A stretch of 64,000 nt of DNA from an uncultured Bacteroidales bacterium (GTDB taxonomy: Bacteria; Bacteroidota; Bacteroidia; Bacteroidales; ML635J-15): assembly GCA_937899245.1 (NCBI GenBank), contig CALDKB010000016.1:1-64000 (forward strand), in the 5' to 3' direction. Positions 1 to 7,633 of this stretch are shown in pieces (position 1 is the stretch's first letter; each line of letters begins with the position of its first letter). The position numbers and the translations under genes are program-made. Below the pieces are notes generated by a model, which saw nothing but the letters and a program-made list of their open reading frames with translations, made no database searches and had not been told where the DNA came from.

Positions 1-592
1 CGATGCAGAAGCAGAACTCGTTGACGGTGTTTACACATTCGCAAACGTAACTGCAAACCACACAATCGCAGCAACATTCGAAGCAATTCCAGTTGTTACC
101 TACACAATCACAGCAACAGCAGGTGAAAACGGTACTATCACTCCAGAAGGTGAAATTACAGTTGAAGAAGGCGACACAGTAGCATTCACAATCATAGCTA
201 ACGAAGGTTACCAGATTGCAAGTGTAATGGTAGATAGCGTTGAAGCAATCGAAAATGTTGTAGATGGTGTTTACACTTTCACAAACGTAACTGCAAACCA
301 CACTATCGAAGTAACATTCGCTATCAGCGAATCTGTTGAATCTCTCGAGGCTGGTTCTATTGCAGCTTACCCGAATCCGAACAACGGTATGTTCAATATC
401 GACTTCAGCAACATCGAAGGAGATGCAACATATCAGATCGTTGACGTTAAGGGCGCAATGATTGACACTCGCAACATCAACGTAATGAACGGTGAAACAA
501 TGAACTTCAACTACGATCTCCGCCCAGGTACTTACTTCGTAAGAATCATCACTTCGGACAACGTTTATGTTGAACAAATTGTTGTAAGATAG
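1..592 (+). CDS. Secreted T9SS cargo protein, C-terminal part (5' end outside window)
   Basis: The reading frame is open from base 2, so this is the 3' end of a longer gene. The visible part holds about one and a half copies of a beta-rich repeat (GENGTITPEGEI...VEEGD...YQIASV, ending HTIEVTF) like the divergent InlB B-repeat/'bacterial repeat' domains of surface proteins. After it comes a type A T9SS sorting domain (YPNPNNGMFNID ... LRPGTYFVRI ... QIVVR). Such proteins cross the outer membrane through the T9SS and are anchored or released. The last ~240 bases are almost the same as the end of the next gene (4954-5195), so the two are related cargo genes. The function of the missing N-terminal part is unknown. 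Confidence 0.85.
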   Translation, partial: DAEAELVDGVYTFANVTANHTIAATFEAIPVVTYTITATAGENGTITPEGEITVEEGDTVAFTIIANEGYQIASVMVDSVEAIENVVDGVYTFTNVTANHTIEVTFAISESVESLEAGSIAAYPNPNNGMFNIDFSNIEGDATYQIVDVKGAMIDTRNINVMNGETMNFNYDLRPGTYFVRIITSDNVYVEQIVVR

Positions 593-636
593 CAGTCGTA
601 CGGACTTTATAGTCCATACCATTACTATAATGATTT

Positions 637-667
637 AAGGTCGCTCCAACAGGGGCGACCTTTTTTT
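637..667 (+). terminator. Rho-independent terminator after the partial T9SS gene
   Basis: A hairpin with arms AGGTCGC / GCGACCT, a short loop and a run of T begins 45 bases after the stop codon. It separates this gene from the next one. Confidence 0.8.
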
Positions 668-893
668 GTTCTTCATCCTTTTCCTGTCTGTACAAATTTT
701 TCCGCTGTCACAGCTCTCATTTTTTTTCGTGTTTTTTATTCAATTCCCATGACAAAGACTTATTAATAAAAATAAATGTTGTAAATTTACGCTCTTTAAA
801 AGTGGTCTGTAGTAGGATTGCAAGTGTTTGAAAATAAGTGTATTAGTCTTTTTAGGCCGATGTCCCGATGGTATATAACTGGGGAAAATAATA
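668..893. other. Intergenic leader of the multidomain T9SS gene
   Basis: No gene is seen here. A near-match to the Bacteroidota -7 element (TAAATTTA, 782-789) would give a leader of about 100 bases before the ATG at 894. The match is imperfect and no good -33 TTTG is seen at the usual distance, so the promoter assignment is tentative. Confidence 0.35.
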
Positions 894-3800
894 ATGAGAA
901 AAGTTTTTTTGAGTTTACTTTTGATGCTTTTTATGGCTATAGGAACCATAGCACAGGAGTGTCTTATTAGTACATTCCCGTACACAGAAGGTTTCGAGTT
1001 GGGTACTAAACCGGAATGTTGGGAGGTCCAAGGCGACAACTATTGGTCTTTCGGAGCATATGGCAATTATCAAGGCGGTACGCCTTTTTCCGGTTCATAT
1101 AATGCTTTATGCTTTTATAGTGGCTCTAACCATGAAAGCATGCTTGTTTCTCCTGTTTTTGATTTCGGAACACGAGAAACTGCTATTCTTTCATTTAGGC
1201 ATACGCAATTAAGATGGGGGTCAGACATAGACAATCTCGAAGTATTATACCGTACTTCTGATGCAGATTCATGGCACCAGCTGGCAATATATACTCAATC
1301 GCTTAGCGAATGGACTACTGAAATCATTGTTTTGCCGAACTTGTCTTCTACTTATCAAATTGCTTTTAATGTATATTTGAATTATGGATATGGCGTTGCA
1401 CTCGACGAAATCGAGGTGTCTATGCCTGATTGTATATATAGTACTGATATTACCGCTTATACAACAGGAAACTCGGCAAATATTTCGTGGTCTGAAAATG
1501 GTGCAACCCAATGGCAGGTGTTTGTTTCTGATAGTATGATTGATGATTTGTCTTCTGTTGTCGCTACCGATGTTGTGGCTCCTATGTATTCAGTTACAAA
1601 TTTGACTGCTAATACTAGATATTATGTTTATGTCCGTAGCAAATGCGATGACAGTGGGTATAGCAACTGGAATTGTGTTCCTTTTACGACTGATTGTTCG
1701 TCGGATGATGAATATTCGGAAAACTTTGAGAATGTTGCTGTTTCCGGTCTTCCTGAATGCTGGAGAAATTATTATGGGGGAATTTGCTCTTTGACAAGCT
1801 ATAGTTCATACGAAGGAAATTATGGCATGGAATTGCACGTTGATGTCCCGGACAGCCTTATGGTGTCAATGCCTCCAATTAGCAATCTGGCCTCCAAGTA
1901 TATAAAATTCTATGCCCAATTAGAAGAGGGTTTAGTTAGCCAATTCGAGGTCGGATATTTGGATGAAACAAATCGCTTCATCGCTATTAATGATATAGAT
2001 TTGGATTATAGTTTCAATGAATATATAGTCATTCTCAGTGAAATACCAAGCACTGTGTCTAAAATAGCTTTTAGACTGAAGACTTTGGATTATGTTTACG
2101 TTAATATAGATAATATAGAAGTCTCAGAAATTCCAGCATGTATGTATGTCGAAGGAGTACATCCTTTGCATGTTGGAGCAACATCTGTTACTATTGCATG
2201 GACAGATCTGGTGCCTGCTTCTGCTTGGCAGGTTGTCGTTTCTGAAACTCCTTATGGAGATCCGGAGGGGGCTGACGTTAAGGACGTTTCTTCAAATCCA
2301 TGCGTATTGACAGAGCTTAATGCTGAAACTACTTATTATGCTTATGTTCGTGCATCATGCGGCGAAGGTCAGTATAGCGAATGGAAAAGCTTTATCTTTA
2401 CAACCGATTGTGCTCCTATAGATGCACCTTACTATCAGGATTTTGAAAATGTTATTTTTGGTAGTTTGCCTAATTGCTGGGAATATTATTATGGTAAAAA
2501 TATTATTGTAAACACCGAATTCCCTTTCGAGGGTAGCAAAAGTTTACGTATGTATTCTCTTGATATGGATAGTGCGTTGGTTGCATTGCCCACGCTTTAT
2601 AACACCAATAACTTGATGCTGAATTTTTATGCAATGTTGATTGAAGGTTCTGTCAATGCTTTTGAGGTTGGGTATATGACAGACGAAGAACAGTTCGTGG
2701 CCGTAGAGAATTTTAATCTAAATGCAAATTTTAGAGAATGTACTGTATTTTTCACCGATGTGCAGGAGCCTACATTGAGAATTGCTTTCAAAGTGAAAGA
2801 TTCTGATTACGCTTATGTTTTTATTGATAATGTTAATGTTGTAGCAGTTCCTGATTGTTTGTATGTCGAGGATATCAGACTGGAAGATATTTCTGATACT
2901 TCTGCAACAATTGGTTGGAGTAATGTAGATGGTAGTTCTGCTTCTTTTTCTGCTTGGCAGTACGTCGTGTCTACATCTGAACTTAGCAATTCCGATCTGG
3001 CAAATCCTGAAGTGGCAACGGTTAACGAAGTGTCAACTAATACAGTACAGATTACTGACCTTAATCCGGGAACATCATACTATATATATGTACGTTCATC
3101 ATGCGGTGAAGGTCACTATAGCGAATGGAGAAGCTTTTCGTTCTATACCGATTGCCCGCAGATAAATGCGCCGTATTATCAAGATTTCGAAGACATTCTT
3201 ATTGGCGCTTTTCCCGATTGTTGGAGAGTTTATGATGAAAGAGACTCCTATGTGCGTGTGTTTGATACTTATTCTTACGAAGGTGTAGGTTGCTTGTCCT
3301 TGTTTTCTATAGGTGGGGATAGTGTTCTTGTATCATTGCCTTCAATTAATAATCTCAATTCCTTGATGATGTCTTTTTATGCTTATTTGGATTATGGTAA
3401 TATCGAATCATTCGAGGTCGGTTATATGACAGAACACAATAGCTTTGTTGCTATTAAGAATTTCGAGCTCCAATCGGATTATAATAAATACTTTGTTTTC
3501 TTAAATGAAGTGCCGGATAACGTCTCGAAATTAGCTTTCAGAATAAAGGATTCTGATTGCGCTTATGCTTTCATTGATAAGATAAACGTAACTGCTATTC
3601 CTTCTTGTATGTTCGTCAACGAACTAGATATTGTTGATTTCGATGCAACTTTTGCTACCATTACATGGACAGATTATATGGATGCTTCTGCTTGGCAGGT
3701 TGTGGTTTCCGATTCATATCTCGACAATCCTGAAACTGGTATTGTGATGGATGTGTCTTCTAATCCTTACGATTTGACTGGACTTGAGCCAGCAACTACT

Positions 3801-5195
3801 TATTATGTATATGTTCGTACTGTTTGTGGTGATGACATGTTCAGCGAATGGTCTAGTCTTGAATTTTACACACGTCCGGAATGCTGGGTTGACAATGTCA
3901 GGGTAGAAAATGTCGAAACTACCTCGGCCACTATTGTTTGGGATGCTGCTGATGCCGCTACCGCATGGAAAATAATTGCGTCTGAATCACAATTGACTGG
4001 CGATGAGCTGGATGCTATGACTCCTGTAGAGACAGAGACTCCTGAATACACTTTGACTGAACTTACTCCAAATACTCTTTACTTCGTTTACGTAAAGGCT
4101 ATATGTTCTGATTTGGGAACAGATTGGGAAATGGTATGTTTAAATACTCTTCAGTACTTCTCTACGCTTCCTTACGAATGCGATTTCGAGGATGAAACGG
4201 AAAATGCCAACTGGACTTTGTGGAATGTTTTAGAGCGTAACAAGTGGTTTATTGGCTCTGCTGCTAACAATGGCGGTAATAAAGGACTTTATATTTCTGC
4301 CGACAACGGCATAACTAATACATATAATACAAACTTTAGTTCTATTGTATATGCTTACCGTATGTTTAATGTAGAAGTCGCTGGCGATTATATTATTAAG
4401 TACGATGCACGTGTTAGGGGCGAAAGAGGTTTCGATTATGCTCGTGTTTTTGCGGTTCCTGTTTCTGCTAATTTCGATTTTTATAATGGATATAATGGTA
4501 TTGGGGAAAATTCTTTGACCCAGGGCTGTATTGCCGCAGATAATGGAGCTATTTGTAATGTCAACACATGGTCCACAATGGAGAATATAGTGCATTTTGA
4601 CGAAACTGGTGTTGTCATGCTCGTATTCTGTTGGAAAAATGATGGTACTTCAGGAGCACAGACTCCTATAGCTGTCGACAATATTTCTGTTAAACATGTA
4701 CCTTTCACTATTACAGCAACGGCTGGTGAGAATGGAACTATTACTCCTGAAGGTGAAATTACTGTTGAAGAAGGCGACAACGTTGATTTCACTATCGTAG
4801 CTGACGAGGGTTATCAGATTGCAAGCGTATTGGTCGACGGTGTCGAGGCAATTGAAAATGTTGTTGACGGTGTTTACACTTTCGCAAACGTAAATGCAGA
4901 CCACTCTATAGAAGTTACATTCGCTATCAGCGAATCTGTTGAATCTGTCGAAGCTGGTTCTATTGCGGCTTACCCGAATCCGAACAACGGTATGTTCAAT
5001 ATCGACTTCAGCAACATCGAAGGTTGTGCAACTTTCCAGCTTATTGACATAAAGGGCGCTATGATCGACTCACGCAACATCAACGTGATGAAGGGTGAAA
5101 CAGTGACCTTCAACTACGACCTCCGACCAGGTGCTTACTTCGTAAGAATTATAACCTCGGACAGCGTTTATGTTGAACAGATAGTTGTAAGATAG
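894..5195 (+). CDS. Large modular T9SS cargo protein with alternating choice-of-anchor J-like and fibronectin III domains
   Basis: 1433 residues. A signal peptide (MRKVFLSLLLML...IAQE) is followed by a choice-of-anchor J/cleaved-adhesin-like module (about 25-175). FN3-like modules (starting near 179, 415, 654, 904 and 993) then alternate with further anchor-J-like modules, each opening with a YxxxFE and C-W pattern (near 270, 505, 752 and 1087). An InlB-like repeat lies near 1268-1345 and a type A T9SS sorting domain at about 1355-1433 (YPNPNNG ... QIVVR). FN3 copies share 'SAWQVVVS' and 'TTYYVYVR' strings, so the middle arose by tandem duplication of an FN3 plus anchor-J unit. It is probably a surface adhesin or binding protein; no catalytic motif is visible. 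The ATG at 894 directly precedes the signal peptide. The tail matches that of the preceding gene. Confidence 0.85.
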   Translation: MRKVFLSLLLMLFMAIGTIAQECLISTFPYTEGFELGTKPECWEVQGDNYWSFGAYGNYQGGTPFSGSYNALCFYSGSNHESMLVSPVFDFGTRETAILSFRHTQLRWGSDIDNLEVLYRTSDADSWHQLAIYTQSLSEWTTEIIVLPNLSSTYQIAFNVYLNYGYGVALDEIEVSMPDCIYSTDITAYTTGNSANISWSENGATQWQVFVSDSMIDDLSSVVATDVVAPMYSVTNLTANTRYYVYVRSKCDDSGYSNWNCVPFTTDCSSDDEYSENFENVAVSGLPECWRNYYGGICSLTSYSSYEGNYGMELHVDVPDSLMVSMPPISNLASKYIKFYAQLEEGLVSQFEVGYLDETNRFIAINDIDLDYSFNEYIVILSEIPSTVSKIAFRLKTLDYVYVNIDNIEVSEIPACMYVEGVHPLHVGATSVTIAWTDLVPASAWQVVVSETPYGDPEGADVKDVSSNPCVLTELNAETTYYAYVRASCGEGQYSEWKSFIFTTDCAPIDAPYYQDFENVIFGSLPNCWEYYYGKNIIVNTEFPFEGSKSLRMYSLDMDSALVALPTLYNTNNLMLNFYAMLIEGSVNAFEVGYMTDEEQFVAVENFNLNANFRECTVFFTDVQEPTLRIAFKVKDSDYAYVFIDNVNVVAVPDCLYVEDIRLEDISDTSATIGWSNVDGSSASFSAWQYVVSTSELSNSDLANPEVATVNEVSTNTVQITDLNPGTSYYIYVRSSCGEGHYSEWRSFSFYTDCPQINAPYYQDFEDILIGAFPDCWRVYDERDSYVRVFDTYSYEGVGCLSLFSIGGDSVLVSLPSINNLNSLMMSFYAYLDYGNIESFEVGYMTEHNSFVAIKNFELQSDYNKYFVFLNEVPDNVSKLAFRIKDSDCAYAFIDKINVTAIPSCMFVNELDIVDFDATFATITWTDYMDASAWQVVVSDSYLDNPETGIVMDVSSNPYDLTGLEPATTYYVYVRTVCGDDMFSEWSSLEFYTRPECWVDNVRVENVETTSATIVWDAADAATAWKIIASESQLTGDELDAMTPVETETPEYTLTELTPNTLYFVYVKAICSDLGTDWEMVCLNTLQYFSTLPYECDFEDETENANWTLWNVLERNKWFIGSAANNGGNKGLYISADNGITNTYNTNFSSIVYAYRMFNVEVAGDYIIKYDARVRGERGFDYARVFAVPVSANFDFYNGYNGIGENSLTQGCIAADNGAICNVNTWSTMENIVHFDETGVVMLVFCWKNDGTSGAQTPIAVDNISVKHVPFTITATAGENGTITPEGEITVEEGDNVDFTIVADEGYQIASVLVDGVEAIENVVDGVYTFANVNADHSIEVTFAISESVESVEAGSIAAYPNPNNGMFNIDFSNIEGCATFQLIDIKGAMIDSRNINVMKGETVTFNYDLRPGAYFVRIITSDSVYVEQIVVR

Positions 5196-5231
5196 CAGTC
5201 ATACGGACTAAACAGTCTGTGTTACTATATC

Positions 5232-5262
5232 AAAAAAAGGCCGCTTAATGCGGCCTTTTTTG
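5232..5262 (+). terminator. Rho-independent terminator
   Basis: GGCCGC / GCGGCC hairpin with a 5-base loop flanked by A and T runs. It sits between the T9SS gene and the convergent Crp/Fnr gene and can act in both directions. Confidence 0.85.
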
Positions 5263-5308
5263 TTGCAGCAGACAAAGTTCATATAAGTGTTGGAAAGTTA
5301 GTGCTACG

Positions 5309-5998
5309 CTATCCGAAGCAACTGAACCTTTTCAGCTGGTCCATGTCCAGAATTGTTATTTCCTTTTTGTTAATGGAAATAGCGTTTGCTGATTTCAGTT
5401 CAGCGAGAATGCGCACCAGATTTTCGGTTGCAAGTCCCGAAAGTTCCGCAATGTCGCGTCGTGTTACCAGTGTGCCTATGGTTTCGCTTCCAAAGACATT
5501 TTCAGAAAGGTATATCAGCGAGTCGCACACTTTGCTTAGCGATTGCTTGTTGGAAATGGAATTTAGTCGTTCGTAAATGTTCTGCAGTGAATTTGCGTAC
5601 ATTGCAATTATTTCGTTGGCAAAAATGCTGTTATGTCTAATAATTGAGTCGAAGACAGTACGCTCAACCAGATATACCTTAGATAATATAAGGGCCTGGC
5701 ATCCGAACCGGTAATGGTTGTCGCCATATAGGCACGACAGTCCAATTATGCTGAACGGTTTTGTGATTTTGAATATTGTGCTTTTGAAATGGACATTCTC
5801 AACAGTTGACTTAATGAGGCCTTCCTTCAGAATCATAATGTATGTTGCGAAAGAACCCTGTTTGCACACATTTTCGCCCTTTTTGAACTCGATTTCTGTG
5901 CTCGTAAGGAGTTTTATTTCGCTTTCAAGAAGCCCAAGTTTTCGCATGTAGGACATCATATTTGCATTTAAATCCTCGTTGATAACCAATTTTCTCAT
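5309..5998 (-). CDS. Crp/Fnr-family transcriptional regulator
   Basis: 229 residues, the usual length for the family. Residues ~15-125 look like a cyclic-nucleotide-binding-type beta barrel (EFKKGENVCKQGS...YIMILKEGLIK). A long dimer helix follows (~130-165), then a winged helix-turn-helix (~170-215: LVTRRDIAELSGLATENLVR). No N-terminal cysteine cluster like that of E. coli FNR is present, so direct iron-sulfur sensing is not supported; the effector is unknown. The gene is divergent from gdhA. A perfect TTGAT-N4-ATCAA palindrome lies in the shared upstream region, which suggests autoregulation and perhaps control of gdhA. Function as a DNA-binding regulator is well supported; the regulon is inference. 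Confidence 0.88.
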   Translation of the reverse strand: MRKLVINEDLNANMMSYMRKLGLLESEIKLLTSTEIEFKKGENVCKQGSFATYIMILKEGLIKSTVENVHFKSTIFKITKPFSIIGLSCLYGDNHYRFGCQALILSKVYLVERTVFDSIIRHNSIFANEIIAMYANSLQNIYERLNSISNKQSLSKVCDSLIYLSENVFGSETIGTLVTRRDIAELSGLATENLVRILAELKSANAISINKKEITILDMDQLKRFSCFG

Positions 5999-6047
5999 TT
6001 GTCAACTTATTGATATATATATGTTTAAATAAGTAAAAATTTCAATA

Positions 6048-6055
6048 CAAAGTTA
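6048..6055 (-). promoter_or_regulatory. -7 promoter element of the Crp/Fnr gene
   Basis: TAACTTTG on the minus strand matches the Bacteroidota TAnnTTTG element and lies 50 bases upstream of the ATG. The FNR-like palindrome at 6063-6076 lies just upstream of it, inside the expected core promoter. Confidence 0.6.
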
Positions 6056-6062
6056 TAAAACA

Positions 6063-6076
6063 TTGATAAATATCAA
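6063..6076. promoter_or_regulatory. FNR/CRP-type operator palindrome
   Basis: TTGATAAATATCAA is a perfect match to the TTGAT-N4-ATCAA consensus of FNR-class regulators, and the symmetry extends by two bases on each side (6061-6078). For the regulator gene it would fall between the -33 and -7 regions, a position typical of repression. For gdhA it would lie roughly 90 bases upstream of the start of transcription. Binding is inferred from sequence and from the adjacent Crp/Fnr-family gene. Confidence 0.65.
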
Positions 6077-6152
6077 TGATAATTTAGATTTTTTTTAATA
6101 AAAAACACGATAAAAAGTAGTGCAATGAAAGTCCACTATGAAATAAAATGCG

Positions 6153-6160
6153 TAATTTTG
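6153..6160 (+). promoter_or_regulatory. -7 promoter element of gdhA
   Basis: TAATTTTG fits TAnnTTTG exactly and lies 38 bases before the gdhA ATG. A clear -33 TTTG is not seen. Confidence 0.55.
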
Positions 6161-6198
6161 GGTTTCAGAACTTAATTTTTAACTAAAAAAATAATATC

Positions 6199-7542
6199 AT
6201 GAAAGTTAATCAAATCATGTCGGGTTTGAAGAAAAAACACCCGGGAGAAAAAGAGTATTTGCAGGCAGTACAGGAAGTATTGGAAACTATCGAAGAAGTT
6301 TACAACCAGCATCCTGAATTCGAACAGGCAAGAATTATTGAACGTTTGGTTGAACCAGATCGTATCATTAAGTTCAGAGTTACATGGGTTGATGACAAGA
6401 AGAGAGTTCAGAACAACATCGGTTACCGTGTACAGTTCAACGCTGCATTGGGCGCTTACAAGGGCGGTCTTCGTTTCCACCCAGCAGTAAACGAATCAAT
6501 GTTGAAATTCTTAGGTTTCGAACAGATCTTCAAGAACTCTTTGACTAACCTTCCATTAGGCGGTGCAAAGGGTGGTGCTGATTTCGATCCAACAGGAAAA
6601 TCAGATGCTGAAATTATGCGTTTCTGCCAGGCCTTCATGTACGAACTTTGGAGAAACATCGGTCCAGATTTAGACTCTCCAGCTGGTGACGTTGGTGTTG
6701 GTGGCCGCGAAATCGGATATTTGTATGGCGCATATAAGAAATTGGCTTGCCAGCACAGTACTGGTGCTTTGACTGGTAAGAGCTATGGCTGGGGTGGTTC
6801 TTTGATCCGTCCTGAAGCTACTGGTTTCGGTGCAATGTACTATGTTGAAAGAATGGTTAAGTTGAACGGTGACAAGATGGAAGGCAAGAAGATCGCTCTC
6901 TCTGGCTTCGGTAACGTAGCTTGGGGTGCTGCAACTAAGGCTGTTGAATTAGGCGCTAAGGTTGTTGCTATTTCTGGTCCTGACGGCGTTTGCGAAATTA
7001 AGAACGGTATCACTAAGGATATGATCAACTATATGCTTGATATGCGTGCTTCTAACCGCAACAAGGTTGAAGATATGGCTGTTAAGTTCCCGAAGGAAGC
7101 TAAGTTCACTGCAAAGGCAAAATCTTGGTCAGTAAAGTGCGATATCGCATGCCCATCTGCTTTCCAGAATGAATTGAACGAAGACGATGCTAAGATGTTG
7201 TTGAAGAACGGCGTTAAGTATGTCGCTGAAATCTCTAACATGGGTTGCCAGCCAGCTGCTATCGCTACTATCCAGGCTGCAGGTATTCCATTTGCACCAG
7301 GTAAGGCTGTAAACGCAGGTGGTGTTGCTACTTCAGGTCTTGAAATCTGCCAGAACGCAGGTCATATCAACTGGACTCCAGAAGAAGTTGACGCTAAGTT
7401 GCACAAGATCATGAACGACATCTTCGATATGTGTGTTCAATATGGTAAGCAGGCTGATGGTACTATTAACTACGTTAAGGGTGCTAACATCGCTGGTTTC
7501 ATGAGAGTTGCTAAGGCTATGATGGCTCAGGGCATTATCTAA
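6199..7542 (+). CDS. gdhA: NADP-type glutamate dehydrogenase
   Basis: 447 residues, typical of hexameric bacterial GDH. It converts 2-oxoglutarate, ammonium and NAD(P)H to glutamate and back, at the centre of ammonium assimilation. Substrate-domain motifs are present: YKGGLRFHPAVN (~90) and LPLGGAKGGADFDP with the catalytic lysine (~120), followed by a conserved aspartate region (SPAGDVGVGGREIG). The dinucleotide fold carries GFGNVAWGAA (~237). The start is placed at the ATG at 6199, 38 bases after a TAATTTTG element. Codon use is strongly biased to AAG, GGT and GCT, as expected for a highly expressed gene. It is transcribed alone, ends in a strong terminator, and is divergent from a Crp/Fnr regulator. 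NADP preference is inferred from family similarity. Confidence 0.95.
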   Translation: MKVNQIMSGLKKKHPGEKEYLQAVQEVLETIEEVYNQHPEFEQARIIERLVEPDRIIKFRVTWVDDKKRVQNNIGYRVQFNAALGAYKGGLRFHPAVNESMLKFLGFEQIFKNSLTNLPLGGAKGGADFDPTGKSDAEIMRFCQAFMYELWRNIGPDLDSPAGDVGVGGREIGYLYGAYKKLACQHSTGALTGKSYGWGGSLIRPEATGFGAMYYVERMVKLNGDKMEGKKIALSGFGNVAWGAATKAVELGAKVVAISGPDGVCEIKNGITKDMINYMLDMRASNRNKVEDMAVKFPKEAKFTAKAKSWSVKCDIACPSAFQNELNEDDAKMLLKNGVKYVAEISNMGCQPAAIATIQAAGIPFAPGKAVNAGGVATSGLEICQNAGHINWTPEEVDAKLHKIMNDIFDMCVQYGKQADGTINYVKGANIAGFMRVAKAMMAQGII

Positions 7543-7566
7543 TAGATAATAAACTTTCGAATATAG

Positions 7567-7593
7567 GCCCGCCAATTTGGCGGGCTTTTTTTT
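7567..7593 (+). terminator. Terminator of gdhA
   Basis: GCCCGCCAA / TTGGCGGGC hairpin with a one-base gap followed by eight T, 25 bases after the gdhA stop. Confidence 0.9.
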
Positions 7594-7608
7594 GTGCTCA
7601 AAAATCAA

Positions 7609-7616
7609 TATCTTTG
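7609..7616 (+). promoter_or_regulatory. -7 promoter element of the PNGase F-like gene
   Basis: TATCTTTG (TAnnTTTG) lies 18 bases before the ATG at 7634, right after the gdhA terminator. The short leader fits the pattern seen at other genes here. Confidence 0.55.
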
Positions 7617-7633
7617 TGGAAAATATTTAACCT

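Noticed and set aside
4230..4904. Several antisense frames inside the large T9SS gene
   Set aside because: They mirror a well-supported gene and have no start signals or homology.
6199..6480. Antisense frame over the 5' end of gdhA (6172-6480, minus)
   Set aside because: It overlaps a certain gene and its apparent protein has no domain or signal.
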